DNA of 41,711 nucleotides from Sphingomonadales bacterium. GTDB taxonomy: Bacteria > Pseudomonadota > Alphaproteobacteria > Sphingomonadales > Sphingomonadaceae. Below are positions 16,331 through 31,300 of this stretch, one piece after another (position 1 is the stretch's first letter; every line of letters begins with the position of its first letter). Position numbers and translations under genes: made by a program. Below the pieces are notes generated by a model. It was not told the DNA's origin and did not search any database. It saw only the letters and a program-made list of their open reading frames with translations. Where the stretch lies: the NCBI GenBank assembly GCA_025362295.1, contig JANYGX010000016.1, positions 1 to 41,711 of the forward strand. The letters run 5' to 3'.

Positions 16331-19300
16331 ATGATTATCAAGTCGCAATCAATTGCAAAACCTAGCATTGCCAGACGCGATTCGCAGCGGCGGCGGTTCA
16401 TGCTGACTGTCAGTGCGCTGGCCAGCATCAGCGTGTTGGCTGTGCAACCAGCGCGTGGTGCGGGCAATCCTGTCTATCTTCCTGGCTTCGGTTCAGCCTC
16501 CGGCAGTGCGGCACAGGGCAACAGTGGCACGCCCAACCCTGTCCCACCACTGGGTGGCAGCTCGCCGTTTGGTACTGGCGCATTTTCATCAAACAGCGCG
16601 CGTGCCATAGCCGCGCAAGCCAATGCTACCTATTTGCAAACTGCAACAGCTGCAGCACTTGCCGCGCAAGCGGCGGCACATGTGACGTTTACACCGACCC
16701 AGCAAGCGCAAATCAATGCTGTGCCCAACGGTCTTGTGGCTGGTGGGTTGTTTCCGGCAGTGACCGTGCAAACAGCCGCTGCCATCGATACAACTGGCCT
16801 GGCCACTTGGCAGGGGGCTACACTCCCAGCCCAAACCACAGCCGCTGATGGCACCGTGACCGTGGTGGTGCACCAAAACGACTCACGTGCGCTGCTGAGT
16901 TGGAACAGTTTTAATATTGGTGCAAAAACCACACTGAATTTCGATCAGGCAAGCTACAGCGGCACCAACTACACCGGCATTCGCACCAGCCAGCCAAGCT
17001 ACACCGTGCTCAACCGCGTGGCGAACTCAGTCGCGCCAAGCACCGTCTTTGGCAGCATAAAAGCTGACGGCACAGTGCTGGTGATCAACAACAACGGCAT
17101 ATTGTTCGGCGCTGGTAGCCAAGTGAACACGCATTCGTTTTTCTTTCAGGCGCTTGCTAATACGGTAACAATAAAAAATCAGACATTCACTGATCCTGTC
17201 ACGGGTAAGCCAGTCATTGATATCGGTGATTTTGGTGGTGCCACTGCAGGGGACAATCCCACCGCTTTGGTTTTGAAACATATTACGGTACAAGAAGATA
17301 ACTTAACTTTTTTGCAAAGAGGCCCATTTATTGGTGCTGCGTCTGACGATACTTTGGCTGGACCAAATCTCCAGTTAACGTCGAGCCCTGTTCAAACATC
17401 GTTGGTATATGCGCGCAACCCAGATGGTAGTTACGATCTTAGTAAACTACAAACTCTGGTCGATAATAATGGCACCCCAGTTTTAGACGCCAATGGCAAT
17501 CAAATTCGCCAACTTGCTTATACAAAAGTAGACGTGGCCAATGCAGGTACAGGTGTTGTCAAAATTCAAACAGGCGCTAACATCACCACAGGCGCTGGCG
17601 GCTTCATCAACTTCTCCGGAACCACAGTAACCAACGATGGTGTTTTAAGTGCCACGCAAGGGCAGGTTTTACTGAGTGGCACAACAGTCCAAAACAACGG
17701 CATCATCCAATCGGCGCAGGGTTATGTGGGACTGACTGGGTCAACAGCCGTTATTAATAGCGGCATTCTTGCAGCCACCACCAGTGCCACGCGACGCGGT
17801 GTGATTGGGTTGAGCGGCGCAGATGTGGTTTTGAAAGCTGGCAGCAGCATCGGTATTACGGCTGACGACAGTGAAACCATCACCCGTTCCAGCACAACGT
17901 TCAAGCCATCAGTGGTCAACATCGGCCTCGGTCAAAGTCAACCCATTGTTATCGGGGGTCCACCAATCAACATCGGCCTCGGTCAACGCATTGTTATCGA
18001 GGGTGCATCTGGCGCAACACCCGGTGCGCTGGTGTATGCGCCGGGCGGCAACATCAATATTGGTAGCCAACCGGATAACACCGGGGTTATTAGTATTGGT
18101 AACGTTCCCGGCGGCACCAGCGTGTTCGTTGGCAGTGGTGCCATCATTGATGCGTCGGGCCTGAAGGATGTGCCGATCCTCGCTTCGCGCAACAGCATCG
18201 AAATTTCCCCGTTGAAGCGCAACGAACTGCGCGACACGCCGAATTACCGCGAGGTATCGACCAATGGCGGCTTCACGTTGAACGGCGCCACAGTGTTTGT
18301 CGATCCGCGCCTGTCCGGCGTGCGCGCTGATGGTGTGGCCTGGGTTGGCTCGCCGCTCATTGAAGCGGGCAGCTACTACGCGCAGGTGGGTGTCACCGCG
18401 AGCGAGCTGCTCACCAAGGGCGGCAACGTGACGCTTGGTGTTCAGGCTTACACATCGACAGTCAACGTGCCATTTACTTCGACCATAATCAACGTGCCTG
18501 TCAATCAAGCGTCTGCAGTCGTGGTGCAAAAGGGTGCTACAATCGATATTTCCGGTGGCTTCGTGACCTATCAAGCCGGTCTGGTCAACACCAGCAAATT
18601 GCTAACCAGCACTGGCCAGGTGGTTGATATCAGCCAGGCCGACCCCAACGGCCAATTTGTTGGGCTTGTCAGCGGCTTTGCCGACCATCAGGATCGCTGG
18701 GGCGCACCAACCATTTATGCCAACCCCCTACTGCAAGGTGGTCGTTATGAGGCAGCGTATAGCGAGGGCCGCGATGCCGGCTCGCTCACCATCAAAGCAT
18801 CATCCATTGCGCTGGATGGTACTCTGAATGCCGGCGTTACAGTTGGCAGCCGTCAGGCGCTGGACGGCAAGATAGGCACCAACGTTCAACCGGGCGATAC
18901 AAAAGCATTGATCTATGGTGATACGCGCGCCTTGCAGGCCATCGCTTCACAATTGCCAAGTGGCGGCTATCTTGACATTCTGGCAAGAACAAAAACGCCT
19001 CCCACTAACGGCGCTGTATTGACTGGTGGTGGTGATATAAACATTGTTTCGTCGATAGTCACGGCGGATGGCACCAGCAACGTGATCAACAACAATGCTG
19101 TCAGCACATCGCTTGATGCTAATGGAGTCGCCACTGTCAGCTACATCCACGCTGATCCAAAAGACACCACCGCCAGCACGCTTGCCAGCCGGCAAAGCCT
19201 CACAGGCTTGACGGACAACCGAATCAGCACGATTTCATTCACCGATGCCCAAATCAACGCGGCAGGCCTATCGCAACTTAGCCTCAACACCACCGGCAGC

Positions 19301-22300
19301 GTGCGCTTCGACAAGGACACCACAGTTAACCTCAACGCGGGCGGCGCGCTGAATATCATCGCCGGTCGCTCGGTGCATTTTGATGGTACTGTTTATGTGC
19401 CATCCGGCAAAATCAGTGCTGATACGAAGGCTTTGGGCATACTCTCAAACGGGTCAGTATTCACACCCCAAAGTCTTGTTACAACACCCGGCGCCCTTTT
19501 TTCTTTTCTCCCTCTTACACCGAGTATTGCCATTGATGGCACGACGGGTCACGGCTCTTTCGATATCGAGGTGAGTGGCCTGTTGTCTACACGCGGGCTT
19601 TTCAGCAATGATAGCATAACAAGCAGCACGGGTCAGGCACGCGGCAAAGCTTATACAAACGGCGGCAGCGTTAGCTTGACTGTGTTGCCATCCGACAATC
19701 TTTCCGTGATTCCTGACTTGCCTGCGTCCAGCTTTTCCACACAAACCGGAACTGGCCTCCCTGTATCCGGACAAATTGCTGCGCCCGTCATCGTGCAAGA
19801 TTACGTCGATGTCGGTGGTAGCATCGATCTGAGCGCGACCGCCAAGATTGATGTTTCTGGGGGCGCTTACATAAGCACGGCTGGCGTTATTGATAAAACT
19901 TCTAAAGGGGGCAATGTTAGCCTCATTAATGAAACCACTTTTATCCTTCAAGGCAGTAACTTCAGAACCAAAGACACGGGCTCACTCAATTCATCGTCCG
20001 TCAATCCATTCATCCCAAGGCAATCATCGCCCTTTAATAATCCTGCACCATCTCGCATCAGTTCACATGTGGCTATAGACCCGAATGCACAAATTCTATC
20101 GTTTGGTTTTAACGGTGGGGGTGCACTGACGCTTGAAACACCACTGTTGAGTTTTTATGGCTCAAGTGTTGATTATATCGGCAAAACTACAGCCAATGCC
20201 ATAACATTTATCCCGAATGGCTTCATTCAGAAAGCTGGCTTTGCAACACTCAATATTGCTAACTACAAAACGGCTCTGCTACCCAATTTTGCTGACGGTT
20301 CCGGCACGCCCTATTTTATCAACTCAGTTGACCCAGTCACCGGCATTGCTATGGGATCGGGGGGCTATAACGCCGTGCTGGAAACTCCAACGATTGCCAT
20401 TGGTGCTGGCCAGGTGCTGGCGCTGACGCAATCTTATTACTCAAATTTGCTGAGCGTCGCCCAAAGCAACCAACTCTTGGCTTTGCCGTCAACCAACGAT
20501 GCCGCCGCGGGCAGTATAGGTTCGGTGCTCGCACCATCAGTACCCGGCAACCCGACTTCATTTGCAGATTACACAGCACTGGCCACTCAGAAAAACACGT
20601 TAACTGACCCTAATGCGTACTATCGCAAAGGCGTCAACCTGAACTTTGGCGGGCTGGTGGAATTGGATGTTACCAAAGGGGGGTTGATTTATGGGGATGC
20701 GGAATCAAGTCTGACCGTGCCTAAATTATACAACGAAGGCAATATACGATTGGTCGGTGGCACAATCACGCAGTTGGAAACCCTTCCCACTTTGTACGTC
20801 TCTTCATTGGCTGCAATAGGTACTATTGGTAATACTAGCTTTGCTGGAACGACGATTGCATTGAATAAGCCAGTTCGCGCAAGCACTGATAACGCTGCAA
20901 AAATATTTGATCTAACGGATATTTTTGTGACTAACCCCGATAATATTACGATAAATATATCAGCGGTTGATGACCCTCATCAACAACCAACGTCAAGCCA
21001 TAAACTTAATGCCAATTTGTTTTTTGATGATCAATTGATGAAAGACAATGCTTATTTGTCGAATGGTATTATTGCGACCGGTACACGATTAGATAATGGA
21101 AATGTTCTTACACCGCCACAATATTCAGTTGCGGATATGAAATTTGTGTACTTTCTCGGCAATCATGTTGGTCAGTTTGACGGCGCAGTGCTGGCATCAG
21201 GCAGCGCGACTGATCTCTCTGGCCTTAGCCTGCGAAACCCAAGCACGGCACCGCGCGGTTTTGGTGATCCGACGCCTTTGGTGGACGGTAAGCTGATAGG
21301 TGGCGGTACATTGCGAACGATAGCAAATAATATAACGCAAACGATCGATCTTAGTAATAACATTGTCACAACAACAAACAATAATGTTAACACGGCTTTT
21401 TCGAGCAAAAGTCTGTATGGCAGTCTAACTGATCTGGCGGTGACCCCAGAAAAACTAGTCGCTCAAGAGGGTGCCATTATCAACCTCTCAGGGGCTTCCG
21501 ACAGTTATGACCGGTTGGTGCTCGCCACAAACAAATTTGGTCAATCTCAGGCAACATATGCGCCAACGTTGGTCTATAGCAATGCCGGATTACTGTTGTT
21601 GACCAACGGTGGCAGTTTGACTGGTGCAGTAATCAATGCCTTCGGCGGTGCAGCTGGCGCAACGGGCGGCACGCTGGAAATATATAAACCAACACTCTAT
21701 GGCGATGATGCAGCAATATTGGCTGCGGCCGGCGCGACCCCTACGAGTTTCACGCAGGCATTCACGGCCTATGTTGGTGGTAATGCGATCAGTGCCAGTG
21801 CAATTTCTACCAGTGGTTTTGATGCTTTTATCGGCGAAGGCACGCTTGATTTCGGCGGTAGCAAAGATATCACACTGAGCTTAGGCCGCAGTGCTATTTT
21901 CCGCACTGCCACGACTTACTTTAATGCAGATTCGATAAATAAATTTCAAAATGGTGTTACACTCCTTGCAAATCAGATTGTTGATAACGCATCGCTCACG
22001 ATCACCAACTCCAACATGCTTGCCCAGGCTGCGACCATATCGGCGCCTTATATTCGCTTTGAGAGCAAGCTGCAGTCGGACAGCCCGATTACCAAGTCGG
22101 TGGCTGATACTGGCAAACACAGCGTTACCTTTGCGGCCAAAACCATTGATGCTGTTGGCGCCACTATTTTTGATCAAGGCCTGAGCACGGTTAACCTGAC
22201 CAGTGCTGGTGATGTACGGTTCATTGGTGTGGAAAGGCCGCTTGTTGACAATACCAAGGCTGGCACTCTGGCTGGCCAGTTGCTTGCTAACGGCAACCTC

Positions 22301-25300
22301 AATATTGCAGCCGCACAACTCTACCCAACCACCGGCTCGACATTTGTCGTTGGAACGACAGGGCTTGCTTCAACTGATATTCCAACGCTGGATGCCATGG
22401 GCAAAGCCAATCCGGTAGGCACCATAAATATATCACGCACCACAACTGATCTGCCATCGGCACCATTTTCTGCCGGCGGTGATCTTTTGGTTCAAGCTGT
22501 GACTGTCAATCAAGGTGGCGTTATTCGTGCGCCGCTTGGGTCGTTGAGGTTGGGTGGCAATGTGCCGTTTACAACACCGCCTGTAAATGGGATTTTCACA
22601 GTACTCGCGCCAGTCACGGCCTCCGTCAACCTCTTGGCTGGCAGTCTCACGTCCGTTTCAGCAAACGGTCTGCGTATTCCGTACGGCGTCACCACCGACC
22701 AGATTGAGTATTTCTTTGCCCCCACAAGTGCCACTCCCCTCACGGCTCCACCGGCGGCGCGGCTCACGTTGGCCGGTAGTGGCGTTAATGTGGCTGCAAA
22801 CGCCACCATTGATGTGACTGGTGGCGGCGACCTTTATGCGTATGAATTTGCTTCAGGCGTTGGCGGCTCGCGCGATGTGCTCTCGCGCATCAACAATGAT
22901 GTGTTCAGTGGCAACGTGGTGTCCTCCTCAACCCTAGGGGCCATCAATGCCAACCAGTTTGGCGGCGCAAATGTGCTCTCCAGTGCCGACAGATATCAGT
23001 ATGCCGATGGTCGCGCGGTCTACGCCATTGTGCCAAGTCTGCAAAATGTCAGTGTCGCCCCTTACGATCCCTACTTTTCCGGACCAGCCGTTGCCAACGG
23101 CACCACCTACAACGGAAACTATGCGAACCTCTATAGCGCCAACGTCGGCCAGCAAATCACCTTCGATACGTCCCCTGCGCCCGGTGTGGCGGCAGGCACT
23201 TACACGTTGCTGCCGGCCCAGTATGCGACTCTGCAAGGTGGTCTCCGCGTGGTTGAAAATGTTGGGGCGGCACAAGCCGCACCAGGCCAGGGTTCAACCG
23301 TGCTGGATGGCAGTGTGATTGTTGGCGGGTATTATGGCACAATCGGCACTGGCCAGATCGAGTCCACCCACCGCAGCTTTACGGTTGAAAACCAGGCCAC
23401 ATTTAGTAAATTTTCCAGCATCACCACCACGTCAGACAGCACGGCCTTCTCCAAATTGGCAACGCGCAACGGGCTGACCGTGCCGCGCCTGCCAGTGGAT
23501 GCTGGGCGTCTGGTCATCAACTCGCGGGTAACTTTAGGCGTGGATGCGGCAGCGATTGTCAACACCGCACCCGGTGCTGGCGGGCGCAGCAGCCAGGTGG
23601 ATGTGACCGGCCAGGTGTTTGATATTGTCCAGCAGCTGCCATCGGCTGCAAATGTTACGGCAGGCACGACCTATCTCACCTACAGCAGCCTGAACGCACT
23701 CAACGCGGGCAGTTTGCTGATTGGTGGCACACGGTCTGACGATACCAACGGCAACACATATTTGAATATTACAGCAAACGCTCTAACACTGGATTACGAT
23801 AGTGCCGATACGACGTCGGTGGCAGCGCTCAGAGCACCCGAGATTTTGCTGGTTGTTGATGGTGGCAACCAAACATTTAAACTGGATGCAAACTTTAATA
23901 CAGTTGCTGTTGGCGTGCCATCTTTCCTGACCATCAAGGATGGTGCCTCGATTCAAACGACCGGAACTTTTAATGACAGCCAGACCGGGCAATATCTGGT
24001 CGGCGCTTCTGGGCAATTTTCTTTAGATAGTGCAGGGCATAAAATATTTGTACCCGGTCAAGATTATTTATTAAATCCTTTTACCAATAACGATACAGGT
24101 TATGGATCTGTACTGCGTGTATCAAACGGACCTGTGCGCACGGTATCAAGAGCTTCTCATAATCTTTACCTGTCCGATCCAAATTTTGGCATTGTAGACT
24201 TACTTCCACCACTTAGCCTTTCCACCCTCACCATCGGTGCTGCCAACATATCCGGTGATGCGTCAACCCAAGCCGCTGCCGTCGTCATCAATACAAGCGG
24301 CAATGCCAGTATTGATGACAAGGTAATGCTATCGGCCAAAGACATTGCCATCGGATCAAACACGGCTGAAATTGCGTTTACCAAAACCATTCCTACCAAG
24401 CCACCGCGCAAAGGCACTGTGTTGCCGCTGTTCATTACGCCGGGCGTGCAAGCGGCTCTTGCCAATGCTGACCATGTAACGCTCAGCTCACCCAACGCGC
24501 TGACCTTTGCTGCAGGCAGCTACAATTTCAAAGATTTAACGCTGGATGCGCCGGGCCTTGCGGCTGCGACAAAAAACGCTGCCGTCACCCTTACCACCGG
24601 TGTCCTCAGCCTTGGTAACAGCGGTGCAAGCCTTGCTGTCTGCACGTACAGCAAGTGTGATGCCGGTGTTGGCGGCACAGCCAGCCTTACAGTGCTGGCC
24701 AAAGAGATTGATCTTACCAGTGGATCGTTGATCACCCAGGGCTTTGCCAACCAACCCGGCACATTGCCAAATGGCAAACCAGTGGTTCCGAGCATTGCAT
24801 TTGGCTTTAGCGCTGTGAGCTTTAGCGGCGCTAAAGGTATTTTCATCCAAGGTATCGACAGCGCCAACACCACAAGCAGTTTTAACTTTGGCAGTGCAGC
24901 TGTTGCACTCAACACGCCGTATCTGGGCGACCGCACCTTGAACCCTGATCCGACCAAAAACATACAAATACCAACCTATGCGCTCGGCACCACGGGCACC
25001 ATTGCAATCAGCAATTACGTGCTTGATGCCGCAGGTGTGCCTGTGCTCAATGCGGATAGCAGCCATCAACGGTTAGCCAGTGTAACTGTTGATGGTGTGC
25101 CCGGCAGCAGCCTCACCATTACCTCTGGGCAAGATTTTGTTGCGCGTTCCACGGATGCTAAGGGCAATATCATTCCGGCCATTCCGGCCAGCACGGGTGC
25201 GATCAGGATTGATGGTACGGACGTGCGCGCGACAGCTGGCATCCTGCGCCTGGCAACAATTGGCGACACGGCCACAGCCGGGGTTGCTGGCGGCATCAGC

Positions 25301-28300
25301 GTTACCGGTGGTGCGTTGGTGGAAACGCCGGGTTATAGCAAAGTGTTCGGCAAAATATTCAACGACACGGTGAGTGCGGTCACAGTCTCGGCACCGGGTG
25401 GCGCGCTGACGTTGAACGCTGGTGCCAACGCGCTCAGCATCGACAGCGGCAGCCATGTGTCGGTTGATGGCGGCACCCGTGCAGCTGGCAGCCTGATCTT
25501 GCTGGCCGCTGGCAAGGGCATCAGCTTTGGCACCAACGGGGCGGACTTCAGCACCATCACCAGCGGCGCTGGCGTGGCAGCCAGTGGCGGCGGCAACCTC
25601 ACCATCGACAGTGGCAGCAGTTTCAATCTCGGGGCCTTTGCCAATTTCGCCAACCACTACACTGGCGATATCAACATTCGCAGCAACGGCGCAGACGAAA
25701 CACTGGCCGCAAGCCAAACCATTTGCGCCACCAGCTTCAGCCTCACCAACGATGGCGGGGCCATCACCATTGCCGGCAGCATCGACACCTCCGGTAAAGT
25801 GCTTGATCAGCGCACATTTGACAGCGCTGGCAAGCTGCTGTCCGGTGGCTACAATGCAGACCATGTGAACGGTGGCAATGTGGCGCTCTATGGCCTTGGC
25901 GGCGTGACACTGGCCGCTTCAGGTACAATCGACACCCACACCGAAGGTTACCAGGATAACGACACCCGTCAGGCGCGAGCAGGGAACGTCACCCTGGGCA
26001 CGGACGGCACAGGTGCCATCACTATAAACGCTGGCGGTACAATCGATGCTGGTGCGCGGCGCAGTGGCAAGGTGGCCGACTACCGGCTGGTCTCGAAATC
26101 AGGTCTCAACCCTGATACGTTGCTGGCCCAAACCTACTACACGCTGGTCAACCCCGATCTTGGCGGCAAGGTCACCTTGCGCGCGCCGATTCTGAATGCT
26201 GCCGACCCGACCGTCGCGTATCAATCCGGCGATGTCGGCACAGTCAACATTAACTATGCAGGCACCATTATTGGCGCAGGGGCTGTCACCGCCGAAGGCT
26301 TTCGCCGTTATAATCTCGATCAGCTCGACAGAACGTCCGGCTATGTCGGCGTCAAACGTTTTACCGGCCTTGATGTCACCAGTGGCAACACCTTCACAGG
26401 CGTTGTGCTTGATCCATCCGCGGCTCGCATAGGCAACCGGCTCAACTTCCTATCGGACAGCAACTACCATTTTGACTTTGCCACCAACCAGCTGGTGCGC
26501 AACATAAAAACCGGTGCGGAAACACTGGTTGATTATATCCAGACCTATAACCTGAATGGTGCGACAGGCTTGGGTGCGCTTACTTCGCTCACCGACAGCA
26601 AGGGCAAGAGCATTTATCACGCTGCCCCGGGCTACGAACTGGTGTCTGCTGGTAACATCGGTGTTGGCCAGCTAGCGAAGAATGCCACAACCGGTGCCAC
26701 CGAGTTCAACGTTGGCAACTGGAACCTCGGTGCAGGCGCTGTCGATCTGCAGCGCGCCTATGCAGCGGGTGATGTGCAGGTGTCCTTCTTCTCCAACAAG
26801 CAGATCGATTCCAAACTGACTGGTGCTGCTTACGCCAAGCAATTCACGGATGGCTCGGTGCTGTTCAATGTGCTGCCGACAACAATCACAGATTCAGTCG
26901 ATCACAACAGCCATATCTTCAACAACTTTACCTCGCTCACCTACCGCGTTGGCGGTCGGGTGGACGGCGATGCCGGTGTGCTCAGCCTCCGCGCTGGTGG
27001 CACACTCGACATCCAAGGCAGCATCACCGATGGCTTCTTTAATTTTCACGATCAGACGAACCGGGCGTTTGCCAGTTACAGCCTTGGCGGCGGCAACAGA
27101 ACCTACGCTGCTTTTATAAACACCACTTGCACAGCACAGAGTTGTGGCAATGTGGATTCTTATCAGAACTTTACCGGTTCGCTTTCAGGTGTTTCTTCTA
27201 TTAATATCAACCTTAACCGATTGTTTGCGATTGATTATGTGCCTGGCTTAAATGGCTCTGGTCAAAATACAACATCGTTCTTCGATGATAGCCCGGTTTA
27301 TCAAGCCCCGTTCAGTGTTGCTGCAAATGCACCGGGTGCGGTTGGCAGTCTGCTCGATGTGGTGAAAGGCGTGCAGACATTTGGCGACGCTGTGAATGCA
27401 GGGCAATTGTTTCCGCTGCTGCAGGGCAAGGCTAGCAATTATGCAGCTTCAACGTCGTATCAACTTGTCGGCGGTGCAGCGGTTGCGGGCACGCCGGGGG
27501 CAATTTCAACCAGCATCAACCCTCTGACGCTCCAGCAGTTTGGTGCCAAAGCCGGTTCGGATGTGATTGTAGAAGGGTTGCGCACTTACACATATTCTAC
27601 AAACACAGCAAACGACACAAATCCGTTTACAGCCAACTTCAGCAGCTCACTGAATTTTTATGATCAGTCACAACCCGGCAACCCGCGCAGCAGCAGTTAT
27701 TTATTTGGTTTTGGCGGAGGGCGTAATACAGATCCTTTCACTAACAATACACCTATAACATCAATCCCATATACTCCAAATCTTATTGGTCCCATTTTCA
27801 ATACATCATTATCCTTGGCACAAAACTGGCTTGGGAGTGTATTTGGGGCTGGTCTAGCAAATCCGGGATTAGGGAGTGCAACAATTCCAGGGGATGCTTC
27901 AGCCTTAACCACCATAAGCCTTGGGGCAGCCCCGTCGGGGACAGCAACAGGTAAACCACTGAACGGTAACCAGGCCGCCGCAGACTTTCTGCACCAAGCT
28001 GCAGCCAGTTATTTTGGCACTCAAGATTCGGGCAGTTACACAGGCTTTGATCGAAATAAACCGATCAATGTATCCAATGCCACCACGATTGTCACATCAC
28101 TTGACAAGGCGGCTGCCTTTATTGATTTCCTTACCGGCACACCGCAGGGTGGCAAGGCCTATGTGTCGCAAAGTGGCAGCACCAAGGGGCAAACCTTTAC
28201 ACAAGCCCTCGGCAATCAATTGTTGGGCTATGGTGATAGTTTCGCCCCAACCAATTACAAAATTACCAACACCATCAAGCCACTCATTCGCACAGGCACA

Positions 28301-31300
28301 GGCAATATAGATGTGACCGCCGCGCGCGATATCAATCTCACCAACGGGGCTGCAGGCAGCAAAACAACACTTATTAATATCAATATCGGTGGTACACCGC
28401 AGCCGTACCTGCAAGATCAAATTGGGGGAAACAGCATCTACACAGCAGGCCATCTGATCGATTTGGTAGCCCTTAAAACTGTATCGGGCATTACGATTGA
28501 TGCGAGTGCCAACGCAGTGACGGCGCTGAAAGATTTGGCTAGCACATCACGTGTTAAAGTAGGATTCGATGATGGCCTTGGAAATGTATTCGGGTTTATT
28601 CAAACATCCTCAGTCGTGCAGCCTAACTTGAAGCCAGCTGACATCAACGGCCTGTTAAATACACCCGTTTATCTTGATGGTGGCGGGGATGTCACTTTAT
28701 CAGCCAATCGCTCGGCCCTTAGCACACGCGAGTCACTCATACATCGAGATCCGTACAGCGCGAATAACGTGAGCGGCGGCAGCACCATAGGTGACTCCCC
28801 ATTAGGAAACTGGCATGTGGGTCAGGTTGGACAAGACACTGAATTGCTGATCAATACCGGTGCATTTTACGAGGGTGTTGCGGCTTTAGGCGGCGGTGTT
28901 ATCAACATCAAGGCGCGGCATGATATCAGTGATTTGAGCGTCATATCGGATACAAGTGTCACCACTGGTCTTGTGACCCTCACTGGCGGTGCTGCGCCCT
29001 CCACCAAGGCCCTGTGGTCGTTTGGTGGTGGCGATGTGCATGTATCGGCTGGTAACGACATTATTGGCGGGCGTTTTGATGTTGCTTCGGGTGTGGCCAC
29101 CATTTCTGCTGGCCGTAACATCACGGCAGCGCCAGGGTATGTTCATGATACTAAGATTGATGATACCACCGGCAGAACTTTAATCATTCTGGATTCCAAG
29201 TATAGTAATAATGTCAGCCTGCGGTTGACGGATGCAACCATTGCCCTCACAGCGGGCCGCAGCGTTGTTTTGGGAGATCGCGGCGTGAATTCTTCCGGTT
29301 CTACTGTCTTTGGCAATTCTGCTATCAGCAGTTTGGGAGAGGCTAATGGCCCAAACAAGCCCAATGATGGCACGGATCCTCTTACTTTTGTATATAATGC
29401 TAACCCAGCTGGCTTCTACACACCCATCGCAGGGGTAAGCATCAGCTCGAACGATGCAATAAACATCAACTCAGCTTTTCAACAGGTTTTGCCGGGGAGC
29501 TTCAGAGTAACGTCGGTCCTTGGTGATATTATTCTACCGACACCTACCTTTACGAATGGGATTACACTAGGCACTATTATACTCGCATTATCACCTGTCG
29601 GCCAACTCTCGCTACTCGCTGGTCGCAACCTTGCACCTGCGATCATTGCCATGGATGATAGCGATCCCAATCTGGAACCAGGGGCACTTTCGGCATTTTC
29701 GAAAACTGGTCAAGGTGATAGTGCCGTTATAACAGGCCACGATTTCGTTTTCCCCAGCATTTACCCCAACAGCACGGATGCCACGCGACGGTTATACCAC
29801 AACCAGACGGCAACGCACCTGAACGACCCCAACCCGGTCCGTATTTTTGCTGGTAACACCATTACCAGCCTCACCCTTAACAGCGCTAAGCAAACCCAGG
29901 TGATTGCCGGACGGGATTTGATTGATACAGTGTTTGTCGGCCAGAACTTGCACAGCAGCGACGTCACGCGGATTGCAGCGGGCCGCGACATCACCTCCAC
30001 ACAAACGGTGAATGGCACACGCACCACCATAAACGGTAACAATTTCACCATTGGCGGGCCAGGTTTGGTTTCGGTTGAAGCCGGACGCGATGCCGGGCCA
30101 TTCCAGACATCGGCGACTGTTAATACGGATGTTCGGGGTAACGCATCGGTACCTATAACAAATCAAGCCTTCGCAGGCGGCATCCTCACCGTCGGCAACG
30201 AGTATAATCCATGGTTGACCCCGCAGGGGGCAGCGCTTGATGTGCAGTTTGGTGTTGGCCCCGGCACTAATTATGCAAGCTTTCAAGACAAATATCTGAA
30301 CCCGGCTAACCTTGCGAGCCTCGGCGGCGAATTTTTCGCCCAGACCAGCGATAGCTTTGGCAACAAGTCGCCCATCCGCAGCCAGCCGATCTATTATCCG
30401 GTGCTGCTGACATGGTTGCAGCAGAACGGTTATGTTGCCGGCAACGCGACACCAACGTTTGAGCAGGCCTATGCCGTATTCGCCGGCAACACTGTAAACG
30501 AGTTTGCCCGCCGCCAGTTTCTGCTCAACCAGGTTTATTTCAATGAGCTTACGCAGGTGTCGATCCCCGACAGCCCATCGTTCAATCGGCCAGCACGGGC
30601 CTACAACGCTGTCTCCACATTGTTCCCAGCCAGCTTTGGCTACACGAACAACAGTGTTGGCATTGACCCCGCTCAGCCGGTCGGGCCAAACAACCCGCCG
30701 GTGCGGATCGAGACTGGCAATCTGGACTTGCGTCTGGCCACCCTGCAAACCGCCCGTGGCGGCGATATAAGCCTCATCGGCCCTGGTGGACGGGTGCTGG
30801 CCGGGTCGCTAACCCGCACGGAGACGCAGGCTGCAAAGCGGGGTTATAAGGTGACTGTGCCGGGGAGTGTTGAGGCACTCGATAACCTCAACAATGGTCC
30901 TATAGGTCTTGTTCTCGGCATCCCAACAGGCTTTGAGGGCATCCTCACCCTGCGTGGTGGTGCAGCGCGAAGCTTCACTGATGGTGACTTTCTGGTCAAC
31001 CAGAGCCGCCTGTTTACCGAGGGTGGCGGCTATGCTGGGTTCACCACCGATGCTGGTAGCTTTGTGCCTTACAGCCGCCAGATTGTGCTGTTCTCGGCCA
31101 ACGGTGATGTCAGCGCCGGTCAAGGCCCTAAAACCAGCTCCAACGCGCCGCCTGTGGTTTTGAAATTCGATCCGAACGGCTATTCAGAGGTCGATGCTGC
31201 CAGTGCAGTGTCTGGCGCTGGTGTGGCCTCGTTCAAGCTCAGCGATGATGTGGCGAGTACACTTGCCAACCTTGGTTTGCCGGTTGTGCAGTCTGATGTG

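Noticed and set aside
16225-16467. Minus-strand 80-residue frame over the exoprotein start
   Set aside because: It overlaps the signal peptide region of a clear gene and the promoter region, with no recognisable motif.
17909-30748. Long antisense open frames inside the exoprotein gene (for example 17909-18574, 25073-25864, 29792-30748 on the minus strand)
   Set aside because: They lack family motifs, ribosome-binding sites and gene-like spacing. Repetitive, compositionally biased coding sequence readily leaves long frames open on the opposite strand.
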